DNA of 46,523 nucleotides from an uncultured Pelagibacteraceae bacterium. Lineage in GTDB: Bacteria > Pseudomonadota > Alphaproteobacteria > Pelagibacterales > AG-422-B15. Below are positions 8,838-17,250 of the stretch, piece after piece (within the stretch, counting starts at the first letter, position 1; every line of letters starts with the position of its first letter). The position numbers and the translations under genes were made by a program. A model generated the notes under the pieces. That model saw only the letters and a list, made by a program, of their open reading frames with translations, did no database searches and was not told where the DNA came from. Location of the stretch: contig CABYGA010000008.1 in assembly GCA_902518415.1 (NCBI GenBank), positions 1 to 46,523 on the forward strand, given 5' to 3'.

Positions 8838-9370
8838 TGTTTTATGTTTATTTAATTTCTAAAATTCTACTCTTTTATATACTTCCATATTTTGCTATTA
8901 CTCGAAAAGCTAGCAAAACACTTATTAATATTAAATCAATATTGCTATTATCATGGTTAGTTTATCTTGCCTTTCTGACTTATATACCTTTTATCGATTA
9001 TTATTTTGAAAATGAAGTAAACATACAATACCTCATTCCAGATTATATGCTTTTCTTGATAATAATTATTTTTTTAATTATTCCATTTGGTTATTTTTTT
9101 TACTTTGATAAGGCAATCAATAAATTTAAAAAATTAACACTTATCTTTGGAATACTATTTCTAATCATTTCATCCATAATAATTTTCGGACTAGAAATAT
9201 TTAATCATCAAAAAAGAATGCCTCTTGAGAACATATGTTATCAGCAACACAGTTTAAATAAAGAAATGTTAGAATGCTGTTTAAACGCTGAATATATTTG
9301 GCAAGAAGGATTTAGCTATTTATCCGAAACTCCTGTAAATTGTAAAAAATATATGAATTGGAATGATTAG
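8837..9370 (+). CDS. hypothetical four-helix membrane protein with C-terminal cysteine cluster
   Basis: A 177-residue protein coupled to the sugar dehydrogenase by a TAATG overlap. Four hydrophobic segments are visible (about 3-22, 33-53, 65-88 and 100-122). They are followed by a soluble tail of about 50 residues with cysteines in the contexts ENICYQQH, LECCLNAE and VNCKKY. The tail would face the periplasm or cytoplasm depending on topology, and its four cysteines could form disulfides or bind metal. I do not recognise the family. Its placement suggests it supports the dehydrogenase, perhaps as an anchor or electron-transfer partner (inference). Confidence 0.62.
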   Translation: MFYVYLISKILLFYILPYFAITRKASKTLINIKSILLLSWLVYLAFLTYIPFIDYYFENEVNIQYLIPDYMLFLIIIIFLIIPFGYFFYFDKAINKFKKLTLIFGILFLIISSIIIFGLEIFNHQKRMPLENICYQQHSLNKEMLECCLNAEYIWQEGFSYLSETPVNCKKYMNWND

Positions 9371-9372
9371 TT

Positions 9373-9765
9373 TTGAGTAATATAAATTTATTAATTGGTA
9401 GGATAATTATAGGTATCTACTTTCTTGTGTTTGGAGCTGTCTTCAAAATATTTAATTATAATCTGACACTGGAAAATATGTTCAATCATGAAGTGCCATA
9501 TACGGAGATAGCGCTAGTAATGACGATTGCCATCCAAGCTGCGTGTGCTATTGCAATATTAGTAGGAAAATTTTCAAAGTTTTCCGCTTTTAGTCTTGCA
9601 ATTTTAACTATTATTATCAATTACTACATGCATGATTTCTGGAACATGGAGTCAGGTCTTGAGCAACGGCACGAGTTGCAAAATTTTGTAAAAAATACAG
9701 GAATTATTGCTGGTTTATTAATTCTTTCAGCGGTACATCCCGGTAAATACAAAATAGGAAATTAA
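9373..9765 (+). CDS. DoxX-like membrane protein
   Basis: A 130-residue protein with four membrane helices in DoxX/DoxD-like order. The first helix has the family-type GRIIIGIYFLVFGAVFKIF (9-27), followed by a short amphipathic stretch, two central helices and a polar loop (HDFWNME...RHELQNFVKN) before the last helix (109-124). The start is TTG at 9373, two bases after the previous stop. DoxX-family proteins often accompany oxidoreductases or redox-stress genes; here the context is a sugar dehydrogenase operon. No specific function can be assigned. Confidence 0.7.
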   Translation: MSNINLLIGRIIIGIYFLVFGAVFKIFNYNLTLENMFNHEVPYTEIALVMTIAIQAACAIAILVGKFSKFSAFSLAILTIIINYYMHDFWNMESGLEQRHELQNFVKNTGIIAGLLILSAVHPGKYKIGN

Positions 9766-9770
9766 AAGAT

Positions 9771-10547
9771 ATGTACAAAAATTTACTCAATTTTTTGAGA
9801 GTGGGGGTCATATCGAATTTAATTCTACTTTGGGGAACTTTCACATACCTTGATGCAACAGATAATTTATGGATTTTAGTACCCGCGCAATTCCTACTAC
9901 TGATTTCTGCCTACCGCTGCATGTTTCCTGTTAATTATGCTTCAAAAGCAGTCTTATTTGACTCAATTTTATCATCAGTATTTATAACTAGATTTTTAGT
10001 AACAATTGTTGAAGTCACTTATATCTTTATGTTCAGTCATGTATTGAGAATTATTAATGATGAAGAGTATATGTTTGTTACAGCTTTATCTTGGCTAATG
10101 GTATTACAAGTAACAATTTCACAATTTTTTTGTTGGGGCGCTATCTTAATTAAATATGAGAGATTTTATTTTTATGAGGAATTGGGCTGGTTTATTATTT
10201 TTTTATTCAACAGTATTTGCAGTATTATTTTATTAAGTAGCAATATTTCCAGTGATCATAATATACTTGTAATCTTAAATATTATTTTTGGTATTTTGTA
10301 TCTGCCATGGCAAGTATTTCACCTTAAATCAATTTTAAATAGGATTAAGGGAAATAAAGACATTCAAAATCAATCAATGCAATTCAATACAGAGAAAATG
10401 AAAATGGAGCTTAATAATTCATTTCATGAGAGAAAATTTACTTATGAACAATCTGATTGGGGTGGCGTGGTTGGAATAATGTGGATGTATGGCTATTGGA
10501 TTTTAATCATACCAATTTGGGTATTCTATATAGTAAGAACAATTTAA
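9771..10547 (+). CDS. hypothetical multi-pass membrane protein
   Basis: A 258-residue protein with about six membrane helices (approx. 13-26, 33-45, 60-82, 98-120, 136-155 and 163-180) and a last one at 233-255. A hydrophilic loop of about 45 residues (188-232) lies before the last segment and contains QSDWGGVVG, which is near the membrane entry. It follows the DoxX-like gene by 5 bases and is probably in the same transcript. I do not recognise a family. Very low codon GC matches its neighbours, so there is no sign of recent transfer. Confidence 0.6.
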   Translation: MYKNLLNFLRVGVISNLILLWGTFTYLDATDNLWILVPAQFLLLISAYRCMFPVNYASKAVLFDSILSSVFITRFLVTIVEVTYIFMFSHVLRIINDEEYMFVTALSWLMVLQVTISQFFCWGAILIKYERFYFYEELGWFIIFLFNSICSIILLSSNISSDHNILVILNIIFGILYLPWQVFHLKSILNRIKGNKDIQNQSMQFNTEKMKMELNNSFHERKFTYEQSDWGGVVGIMWMYGYWILIIPIWVFYIVRTI

Positions 10548-10577
10548 GAGTTTAGATATTTAAGTATTTATAAGTGT

Positions 10578-11138
10578 ATGAAAAATAATAGTATTTTATC
10601 AATAACATTTGCCGTATTTATTTCTGCTATAATTGGAAAAACGAGTATTGCCCAGGACATGTTCAAAGATAATTTTAGCAATAATGAGCAGTGGAGATAT
10701 ATAGCCGATGACGTCATGGGTGGCGTTTCAACTGGCAATGTCGAATATAATATTATTGAAGAAGATGTAATCGCTGTTTTAAAGGGGAATGTTTCCACTG
10801 AGAATAATGGTGGCTTTATACAAATCAGAAGAGATCTTAAAGACATCAACCTAGAAAATGCTAACTCGGTAAAACTTGTGGCTAAAGGAAATAGTCAAAA
10901 ATATTATATTTTCTTAAGGACAACAGGCACAATCCTTCCTTGGCAATATTATGCCTCAGAATTCACAGTTAATGAGAACTTTAACGAATTTGTTCTACCT
11001 ATAAGAGATTTTGAGAAATCAGGTTTTCTTTTAGCAAAAAATATTAATCCAAAAAAAATAACATCTATTGGCATAGTTGCCTTTGGAAGGGATCATGAAG
11101 TTGAGCTTTATGTTAAAGAGATTCAATTTATAGAATAA
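10578..11138 (+). CDS. CIA30 family protein (complex I intermediate-associated protein 30 domain), exported
   Basis: A 186-residue protein with a signal peptide (1-25, ending SIAQD) and one CIA30 domain. Diagnostic wording includes WRYIADDVMGGVSTG (residues 36-50), ENNGGFIQIRRD, the YYIFLRTTG strand pair and the closing strand VELYVKEIQF. In eukaryotes CIA30 assists NADH dehydrogenase assembly. Bacterial homologues are beta-sandwich domains of unknown role, and export by a signal peptide argues against a matrix-style complex I chaperone here. It could bind a carbohydrate or a protein, since the fold is galactose-binding-like. It is the last gene of the 7.1-11.1 kb run. Confidence 0.8.
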   Translation: MKNNSILSITFAVFISAIIGKTSIAQDMFKDNFSNNEQWRYIADDVMGGVSTGNVEYNIIEEDVIAVLKGNVSTENNGGFIQIRRDLKDINLENANSVKLVAKGNSQKYYIFLRTTGTILPWQYYASEFTVNENFNEFVLPIRDFEKSGFLLAKNINPKKITSIGIVAFGRDHEVELYVKEIQFIE

Positions 11139-11154
11139 AAAAATAATACTTTTT

Positions 11155-11183
11155 TTGACAGATAGATTCTATCTTCATTAAAT
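11155..11183 (+). promoter_or_regulatory. Sigma70-type promoter with perfect palindrome in the spacer
   Basis: TTGACA at 11155-11160, a 17-base spacer, then TTAAAT at 11178-11183 as -10. The bases 11160-11174 form AGATAGATTCTATCT, a 15-bp inverted repeat with 7-bp arms around a central T, lying between the two promoter elements. This is the classic position for a repressor operator. The gene it would serve is the hydrolase at 11240. No cognate regulator is encoded beside it. Confidence 0.5.
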
Positions 11184-11239
11184 ATACCCAAATATTAATA
11201 TTATAATTTAAGATTTTATAAATATGATCAAATTCAATT

Positions 11240-12223
11240 ATGATACGAGTTACGATATATATTTTCGCAAGCCTTGCTTTTATTATAGTTGGTATTGCTT
11301 TATATGCATCGATACTTTTCTTTGGTGGAGATAAATTAATTGTAACCTTTGACGATATTGAGGTAAGTGGAAATATCGAAAATTATATTTTTGAGAAAGA
11401 ATCGAGTATCCAAAATATAGCTCCTAAGGCAACTAAGGAAATAATTTGGCAGGATAAATTAATTAAGAGTGCTACAGAATACTCAATAATCTTTATTCAT
11501 GGATTTTCTACAACATCATATATTCATGAAGAGTCTGTGAAGAAAATTGCTGACTCATTAAATGCTAATGTATTTTTTACCAGGTTATCTGGTCATGGAG
11601 CTTCATATGAAGGTTTGGATAAATTGACTGCAGAAAATTTACTGCGAGATACAGCGGAAGCAGTTGAAATTGGAAGTAGGATTGGTAATAAAGTTATTCT
11701 TATAGGACACTCACTGGGAGGAGCTCTGTCTACTCTTGTTAGCGCTGATGTTAATTTGCAAAAAAAAATTCATGGATTAGTACTATTTGCGCCTGGTAAC
11801 AGTGGACTGTCAAGAATGACTCCTTTAATGGCTTTTGCAGCGCTATTTCTAAACAAAATAGAAAATGATCCTGTAGAAGAATTTCAATTACCAGTTAATC
11901 AGAATTGGGAAAAACATTTTTTTACTACTTTGGATACCTCAGTTTTCTTTGAAGCTTCTAAAGTTATTATGGCTACTGATGAAGTTGATTATCAATCAAT
12001 AACAATGCCTCTGATTGTCTTCTATGATGAAAATGACATTTTGGTAAATGATGGCAAGTTGAGAAAAAACTATGAAAAATGGGGAGGATTAAAAGAACTT
12101 CATAAGGTTGAAGCTTCAAAAAGTGATCCTACGCGACACATGTTTCCATCATCATATATCAACCCACACTTAGATGAAAAATTTGTTCTCAAAATTAAAT
12201 CTTGGGTAAATAAAAATCTATAA
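11240..12223 (+). CDS. membrane-anchored alpha/beta hydrolase (lipase/esterase-like)
   Basis: A 327-residue protein with an N-terminal hydrophobic anchor (about 4-28) followed by an alpha/beta-hydrolase domain. The oxyanion region FIHGFS is at 85-90 and the nucleophile elbow GHSLGG at 156-161, giving Ser158. The probable acid is Asp266 in FYDENDILV and the probable base is His300 in TRHMF. This layout resembles monoacylglycerol lipases and carboxylesterases. The protein would sit at the inner membrane with its catalytic domain in the periplasm. It converges on livG with 16 bases between the stops. A candidate operator lies in its promoter. The substrate is not identified. Confidence 0.82.
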   Translation: MIRVTIYIFASLAFIIVGIALYASILFFGGDKLIVTFDDIEVSGNIENYIFEKESSIQNIAPKATKEIIWQDKLIKSATEYSIIFIHGFSTTSYIHEESVKKIADSLNANVFFTRLSGHGASYEGLDKLTAENLLRDTAEAVEIGSRIGNKVILIGHSLGGALSTLVSADVNLQKKIHGLVLFAPGNSGLSRMTPLMAFAALFLNKIENDPVEEFQLPVNQNWEKHFFTTLDTSVFFEASKVIMATDEVDYQSITMPLIVFYDENDILVNDGKLRKNYEKWGGLKELHKVEASKSDPTRHMFPSSYINPHLDEKFVLKIKSWVNKNL

Positions 12224-12239
12224 GAATTTTTAAAGATTT

Positions 12240-12998
12240 TTATTCTCCCATATACGCTTGCTTAACATCTGCGTTTTCTTTTATTTCACTTGGCAAGCCT
12301 GACGCCAATATCTCTCCATAGTTCAATGCTAGGATTCGATCTGAAACTTTGTTTACAAAGCTCATATCGTGTTCAATCATAATTATTGTTATGCCGAGAA
12401 GACTTTGAATGTCTTTTATCCAGAAGCCTAAATCATTTGTTTCTTCATTAGTTAAGCCAGAAGAGGGCTCATCAAGCAATAGTAGTTTAGGAGCAGTGCA
12501 GAGAGCACGTGCTAATTCTACATTTTTTCTTACACCATAGGGAAGGCCATTGATTAGTGTATCCCGGTAGTGTTGCAAATCTAGAAAGTCTATTACTTCT
12601 TCAATTTTTAATCTGTGCTCACGTTCTTGTTGTCTAGTTTTATTTGTAAATAATATTTCAGATAATATATTGGTCTTTTTATAAATATGACGTCCTAACA
12701 ACATATTTTGAAGAACAGTAGCGTTTTCAAATAGTTCTAGATTCTGGAATGTTCTTGCAATACCAAGTGATGAAATGTTATGTGGTTTAATCTTTGAGAT
12801 ATTTTCCCCATCAAAGAAAATTTCACCATTGCTTGGTTCATAGATCCGACTGATTACATTAAAGAGAGTAGATTTACCAGCTCCATTTGGTCCAATGATT
12901 GTAAATATTTCTCCTTTATCAACTGTAAATGAGACATCATTCAATGCCTTTACGCCACCAAAGGAAACAGTAATATTTTTAACTTCAAATAAACTCAT
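12240..12998 (-). CDS. livG: branched-chain amino acid ABC transporter ATP-binding protein LivG
   Basis: A 252-residue ATPase of the HAAT (branched-chain amino acid) importer family. Walker A GPNGAGKST is at 36-44. The signature region is the LivG-type LPYGVRKNVELARAL rather than LSGGQ, and it is followed by Walker B LLLLDEPSSGL and the switch EHDM. It overlaps livM at a single base and is last in the livH-livM-livG operon. The usual partner livF, which normally follows livG, is absent: the next gene is on the other strand. LivG might pair with itself, or LivF may be encoded elsewhere. Confidence 0.92.
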   Translation of the reverse strand: MSLFEVKNITVSFGGVKALNDVSFTVDKGEIFTIIGPNGAGKSTLFNVISRIYEPSNGEIFFDGENISKIKPHNISSLGIARTFQNLELFENATVLQNMLLGRHIYKKTNILSEILFTNKTRQQEREHRLKIEEVIDFLDLQHYRDTLINGLPYGVRKNVELARALCTAPKLLLLDEPSSGLTNEETNDLGFWIKDIQSLLGITIIMIEHDMSFVNKVSDRILALNYGEILASGLPSEIKENADVKQAYMGE

Positions 12999-14071
12999 TA
13001 AACTCTATCCGATTTAGTAAATACTTTTTGTTTCTTGAACGTTTGTTTCTTGTAAGTAGGGAATAGTTGAAAAAATAACTTTATTTTTACCCAACGACCA
13101 TAAATACCTAGGGGTTCATAAAGAATAAATAGAACAAGTATAAGTCCAAAAAGCATAGGCTCTAGTCCTGGCTGTGAACCTATTGAACTTGGCAGATAAT
13201 CTCTGCATATTGCAATTAATTGAGGAAGGTAGCCTACAAAAATTGCTCCAAACACAGTTCCATGTAGACTTCCCATTCCGCCTACAACAATCAAAAGAAG
13301 CAATGTTAGTGATAAGAAGATATTAAAGATGTCTGGCGCTAGATATCCAATGTAGTGGGCGAGCAAAGCTCCGGCTAGTCCAGTAAATGCTCCTGATATA
13401 GCAAACGATAAAGCTTTATATAAACCTAAATTTACTCCAAGGCTTTGGGCGGCAATTTCACTGTCTCTAATTGCCACAAAAGCCCTGCCAGTAGGTGATC
13501 TTAATATATTTATAGCCGCAAACATTGAGAGAATTAAAAAGGCTAGGCAAACATAATAAAAGGTAGCGCTGTCATAGAAACTCATTCCCATAATTTCAGG
13601 CTGAGGCACAGGCATGCCTCTGTTCCCTCCTGTAAAATGTTCCCATTTAATAAAGACATGTTCTGCAATAAAACATAAAGCAAGCGTTGCAATTGCTAGG
13701 TACATGCCTGTTAAACGAAGAATAGGTATGCCTATGAGTGCACCAACCATAAATGAAACTATTACAACTATTGGGATAGAGGCAAAAAATGGAATTCCAT
13801 TTGTTAGCAAAAATGCATGCGTATAGGCTCCTATGCCTAGGAATGCAGCATGACCGAGAGAGGCAAGCCCAGTGTATCCCGATAAGATCATTAACCCAAT
13901 TCCTGCGATAGCCAAAATGCAAACGTAGGAAATCTCTCCTAAATAAAAATCATCAATAAGAAGCGGCATTGTAAGCATTAATACAATTAATAATGAATAC
14001 CAAAAACGATCACCACCGTGCCGTGCAATATTAATATCTTGGGCATAATTTGTTTTAAAAATAAATCTCAT
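12998..14071 (-). CDS. livM: branched-chain amino acid ABC transporter permease LivM
   Basis: A 357-residue permease with 8-10 hydrophobic segments. It has the LivM core GYTGLASLGHAAFLGIGAYTHA, the GNRGM loop, and the cytoplasmic coupling stretch SPTGRAFVAIRDSEIAAQSLGVN, which contacts the ATPase. The C-terminal 25 residues are basic and polar (KKQTFKKQKVF), slightly longer than usual. It overlaps livH at the livH stop base and livG at its first base, so all three are translationally coupled. It forms the membrane channel with LivH for amino acids or amides delivered by periplasmic binders. Confidence 0.92.
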   Translation of the reverse strand: MRFIFKTNYAQDINIARHGGDRFWYSLLIVLMLTMPLLIDDFYLGEISYVCILAIAGIGLMILSGYTGLASLGHAAFLGIGAYTHAFLLTNGIPFFASIPIVVIVSFMVGALIGIPILRLTGMYLAIATLALCFIAEHVFIKWEHFTGGNRGMPVPQPEIMGMSFYDSATFYYVCLAFLILSMFAAINILRSPTGRAFVAIRDSEIAAQSLGVNLGLYKALSFAISGAFTGLAGALLAHYIGYLAPDIFNIFLSLTLLLLIVVGGMGSLHGTVFGAIFVGYLPQLIAICRDYLPSSIGSQPGLEPMLFGLILVLFILYEPLGIYGRWVKIKLFFQLFPTYKKQTFKKQKVFTKSDRV

Positions 14072-14952
14072 TAAACTTTTTTAACTTCAGCTTTATCTGA
14101 AAATAATCCACGAGGATAAATAATTAATGTTAAGATCAATACTAAGTAGGCTGAAATTTCTCTGATGCCTTCGAATAAATAATTTTCATAGGTTCCACAT
14201 AATTGTTCAACTATACCAATGATTATTCCTCCTACAATTGCACCAGGAATAGATCCAAATCCTCCAAGCACTGCGGCGGCAAAAGCTTTTAGTCCAATAA
14301 GTGATATTGATGTATCTACAAGTGTTATCGGCGCAAGCAATACGCCTGCAATGGCGGCTGTTGCAGCAGATATTGACCAAATTAAAGAAAAAATAAATTT
14401 AACTGGGATACCCATATAATATGCTGCTAATTGATTTTCAGAGGACGCACGCATGGCAACACCAATTCTTGATAATGTAAAAAAGAGATAAAGTACTGAA
14501 ACCAAAATAACAGTCCCAATAATGATAGATAAGTTAACATATGAAATAATAAGGCCATTAAACTCAGTTATTTTTCCTGAAAAGGGAGTACTGAATGAAA
14601 AAATATCTGTTCCCCAAAAAATTGATGCAAAACCTCTTAAAATAAAACCTATTCCTATGGTCAACATAACAGTTGCAAACGGAGGCTGGCCGATAATTTG
14701 CCTTACAACGACTGAATCTAGAAAAAATCCAAATACAGCAATAATTACAACAGTTAGAGCGAATCCCATGATGTAATCCATGCCTAGAACACCTATTAAC
14801 GAGAAGGCGACAAAGGCACCGAGCATTAAAATATCACCTTGGGCAAAATTTATAGTTTCTGTTGCTTTATAGATAAGCACAAAACCAAGTGCCACGAGTC
14901 CGTAAATGCATCCTGATGCCACACCATCAATTATTAACTGAATCAATTGCAT
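14071..14952 (-). CDS. livH: branched-chain amino acid ABC transporter permease LivH
   Basis: A 293-residue inner-membrane permease. The N-terminus IDGVASGCIYGLVALGFVLI followed by ETINFAQGDILMLGAF is the LivH hallmark, the coupling helix contains SRIGVAMRASSENQLAAYYMG, and the last helices carry AAVLGGFGSIPGAIVGG. It is first in livHMG. The 170-base gap upstream is divergent with the membrane gene at 15123 and should hold its promoter. No binding protein precedes it, unlike most liv operons. The two binders at the left edge of the window are candidates to serve it. Confidence 0.93.
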   Translation of the reverse strand: MQLIQLIIDGVASGCIYGLVALGFVLIYKATETINFAQGDILMLGAFVAFSLIGVLGMDYIMGFALTVVIIAVFGFFLDSVVVRQIIGQPPFATVMLTIGIGFILRGFASIFWGTDIFSFSTPFSGKITEFNGLIISYVNLSIIIGTVILVSVLYLFFTLSRIGVAMRASSENQLAAYYMGIPVKFIFSLIWSISAATAAIAGVLLAPITLVDTSISLIGLKAFAAAVLGGFGSIPGAIVGGIIIGIVEQLCGTYENYLFEGIREISAYLVLILTLIIYPRGLFSDKAEVKKV

Positions 14953-15122
14953 ATATTAAAAATTTAATAAATTAGTTTAATAAATTTAGTTTATAAAAAA
15001 ACAATATACATTATTTATTCAAACAAGTTATAAAAATTAGCATAATAAAACTAAAAATTAACTTTTCATATTTCGTTATTTCCTAATAATCAGCAGTCAT
15101 AATTAATTAATCGGGGGATTTT

Positions 15123-15917
15123 ATGTTTAAAACTGATGATACGGTTATCAAGATCTGCATGTTTCTTGCTGGCTTGATATTCTTCCTTTATGGAACTGTA
15201 ATGATGTTCAATTACGATTTCATGATAGATAGATACCCAACTTTTGAAGATAATTTAACGACTGAATTTTTTCTAAATTGGTTTGGGGCTATTAATTTTG
15301 TTGCCTATGTTGGAATTTTATATATGGGCTTCAAAGGATTGGACAGAGCATTCTTTGTGTATGCGCTTCCAGTAGTTCTACTTCAATTAATATGGGTGGC
15401 TATGTCTCTGCAACAAAGTGGTGGAGATAATTATACAGGTCTTTATGCATGGATAATTTTATTTGCCTTACTTATCATAGCAAGATTAAGATCAGGCTTT
15501 TCATTCACGTATGAAAGTGCTGGTAGTGCATTTGGAGTTTCAGACAAAGTTACTCAATATATGGGCTATCTTGCGATAGCTATTACTGTATTCAACATTG
15601 TTTTTTATTTTGTTGATCCAGGTGGCTTTATTAGACAGAACCCTTTGTTAGAAAGTAATCCTCAAGCAGAACATAGTGTACTTGGTATCACGATGATAAA
15701 TATAGCAATCCTAATTGCTCTTGTTTATCAGTACCGTGTTGGCCTCAGTGGAGTACTGGTATCAATGAGCGTTGTTGCCGGAACAATGTTCTTAGGCGGT
15801 TTACTTGTTGGTAGCGTTACTTTCCCTGGCGGAGGTGATCCAATACTAGCTTTCTTTATAGTTCTAAATTTTATAATTTATGTAACTATATTTTTCAGAA
15901 ACCAAAGTAATTTTTAG
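15123..15917 (+). CDS. hypothetical membrane protein, duplicated four-helix module
   Basis: A 264-residue integral membrane protein with about eight helices, in two similar halves. Half one (1-122) begins KTDDTVIKICMFLAGLIFF and half two (about 137-262) begins GVSDKVTQYMGYLAIAITVF. Each has a helix, a short periplasmic-type loop, then three more helices. The next gene encodes a single copy of the same module. A GGGGGA sequence just ahead of the ATG may act as an off-consensus ribosome site. The family is unknown to me; the general layout recalls small four-helix families such as DUF4345, but I cannot assign it. Confidence 0.68.
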   Translation: MFKTDDTVIKICMFLAGLIFFLYGTVMMFNYDFMIDRYPTFEDNLTTEFFLNWFGAINFVAYVGILYMGFKGLDRAFFVYALPVVLLQLIWVAMSLQQSGGDNYTGLYAWIILFALLIIARLRSGFSFTYESAGSAFGVSDKVTQYMGYLAIAITVFNIVFYFVDPGGFIRQNPLLESNPQAEHSVLGITMINIAILIALVYQYRVGLSGVLVSMSVVAGTMFLGGLLVGSVTFPGGGDPILAFFIVLNFIIYVTIFFRNQSNF

Positions 15918-15927
15918 GAGGAATATA

Positions 15928-16347
15928 ATGATTAAAATTGAAGATACGATTAGTAGAGTAATAATTTGCTTCCTTATAGTATTATTCCTCTTTTACGGGT
16001 TCATGTTTATTGATGATCAATCAACAATAGCCTTTTCAGAACGTCTTGGCACTGGTTCAGGTGAAGTAGATGCTGCTCACTTACTCTTGTTTGCAAACTT
16101 AGGATGGGTATACATCACATTTGCAATAGGGTTCGTTGCTTGTTTACTTGCGCCATTGGAACAATCGACAGTATTTTTTAGATTGATGCTTGTTGGTTCT
16201 TTCATCACGGCTATACGTCAGATCATCATTTATATGGGTGTAGACGGTGGAGCAAATCCAGTACCGATGGTTGCAAGTATATTAGTTTTTGTTCTCATGA
16301 ATGTTCTATATAGCAGGGCAGGAATGAGGATTGGAACTACGTTTTAA
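15928..16347 (+). CDS. hypothetical four-helix membrane protein, single module
   Basis: A 139-residue protein with four membrane helices (approx. 8-27, 47-71, 80-100 and 110-128). Its N-terminus KIEDTISRVIICFLIVLFLFYG parallels the start of the upstream protein. It is preceded by AGGAGG at 15917-15922, six bases before the ATG, one of the best ribosome sites in the window. It is followed by a clear intrinsic terminator, so it ends the two-gene unit. Strong translation signals suggest these proteins are made in quantity. Function unknown. Confidence 0.68.
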   Translation: MIKIEDTISRVIICFLIVLFLFYGFMFIDDQSTIAFSERLGTGSGEVDAAHLLLFANLGWVYITFAIGFVACLLAPLEQSTVFFRLMLVGSFITAIRQIIIYMGVDGGANPVPMVASILVFVLMNVLYSRAGMRIGTTF

Positions 16348-16370
16348 AATCCTTAACGATTAATAAAATT

Positions 16371-16404
16371 AGGGCTTGAACTTTTAGTTTGAGCCCTTTT
16401 TTTA
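16371..16404 (+). terminator. Rho-independent terminator
   Basis: Arms AGGGCTTGAAC (16371-16381) and GTTTGAGCCCT (16387-16397) pair over 11 positions with two G-U wobbles around a TTTTA loop, followed by a run of T. It ends the two-gene membrane unit on the plus strand. The A-rich flank on the other side is weaker, so it is probably one-directional. Confidence 0.85.
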
Positions 16405-16443
16405 TTTTATTTGTAAAATAATCTATTATTTAGAAACTAAATA

Positions 16444-16677
16444 CTAACAGCAGCCACAAGTTTTTTTACTTGCAGGAGCACTTTTGAGAGCTTTTTTTTC
16501 GGCAAGTAATTCTTTTTCTTTAATTTCATTTTCGGCAAGAAGCTGAGCTTCATTAGCTAGTTTGTCTTCAAAGTACTTTTCTAAACAATCATAGCCAAGC
16601 TTCTTAGCTTTTTTTTCTTCATAGCCTCTTCTGCCTTTGAGATTAGCAATGATGTCAGGTATCGAAATATTTTGCAT
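16444..16677 (-). CDS. hypothetical small protein, coiled-coil with C-terminal CGCC
   Basis: A 77-residue soluble protein. Residues 10-65 are charged and helical, rich in Lys, Glu, Ala and Leu, and include the KKAKKLGYDCLEKYFEDK segment. The C-terminus ends KKTCGCC, so with Cys31 there are four cysteines. A terminal CxCC could bind metal. It lies 79 bases downstream of the DUF3299 gene on the same strand, at the end of the zrg-type zinc operon, so a zinc-related role is possible but unproven. There is no clear Shine-Dalgarno. Family not recognised. Confidence 0.55.
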   Translation of the reverse strand: MQNISIPDIIANLKGRRGYEEKKAKKLGYDCLEKYFEDKLANEAQLLAENEIKEKELLAEKKALKSAPASKKTCGCC

Positions 16678-16755
16678 ATAGGATTTTTATTTAAATTTTT
16701 ACCTCTTTACAAGCACATAGATTGTTTAGTTTGGTAATTGCTAATTTATGGCGAA

Positions 16756-17250
16756 TTACCAGTCAAAAAAGCCGTGAGTTCCAGTTGTTCCTCTATAATA
16801 TTCAACGTCATCGGCTATAAGTTCATATCCAACAACTGCAAGCTCTTCAATGTTATGGTTTTCAATTTTAATCTTGCCTGTAACGTAAACAGGTTCCCAC
16901 CAAGCAAGTCCTTCCCATGGTTTTTTAGTTTCAACATAAACAATCTGATTAGGAGCAGGAGCGGGGACATGTATACATGCTCCAATATAAGGCACAAGCA
17001 AGAAAGTGTTTATCTCTCGTCCAATTATATCTAAGGGTAGAATATACCCTGGTATTCTGACTTCTTTGTCGTCTAATTTTTTGTTAAATTTAACTTCAGA
17101 TGGATTAAACATTGCAGTCCATGGGATTAAGTCTTCCCAATCAATTTCTTTAGGTTCAGATGCGTAAGAAAAGGATGAAAGTAAAATTATTGATGCAAGC
17201 ACTAAACATTTAATGCTTAGAAAAATGCTTTTTGATAGTTTAGTTTTCAT
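16756..17250 (-). CDS. DUF3299 domain protein, exported (zrg-type zinc operon)
   Basis: A 164-residue secreted protein with a signal peptide (1-30, ending SYAS). It matches DUF3299: IDWEDLIPW at 35-43, then RIPGYILPLD, FLLVPYIGACIHVPAPAPNQIVYV in the centre, and WWEPVYVTGKI toward the end. The cysteine and histidine in GACIHVP are candidates for metal binding. The gene overlaps the permease gene by four bases, and it belongs to the DUF2796-ATPase-permease-DUF3299 operon that sits downstream of a Zur box. In Vibrio cholerae a related operon (zrgABCDE) supports zinc uptake. Its exact role is unknown. Confidence 0.83.
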   Translation of the reverse strand: MKTKLSKSIFLSIKCLVLASIILLSSFSYASEPKEIDWEDLIPWTAMFNPSEVKFNKKLDDKEVRIPGYILPLDIIGREINTFLLVPYIGACIHVPAPAPNQIVYVETKKPWEGLAWWEPVYVTGKIKIENHNIEELAVVGYELIADDVEYYRGTTGTHGFFDW

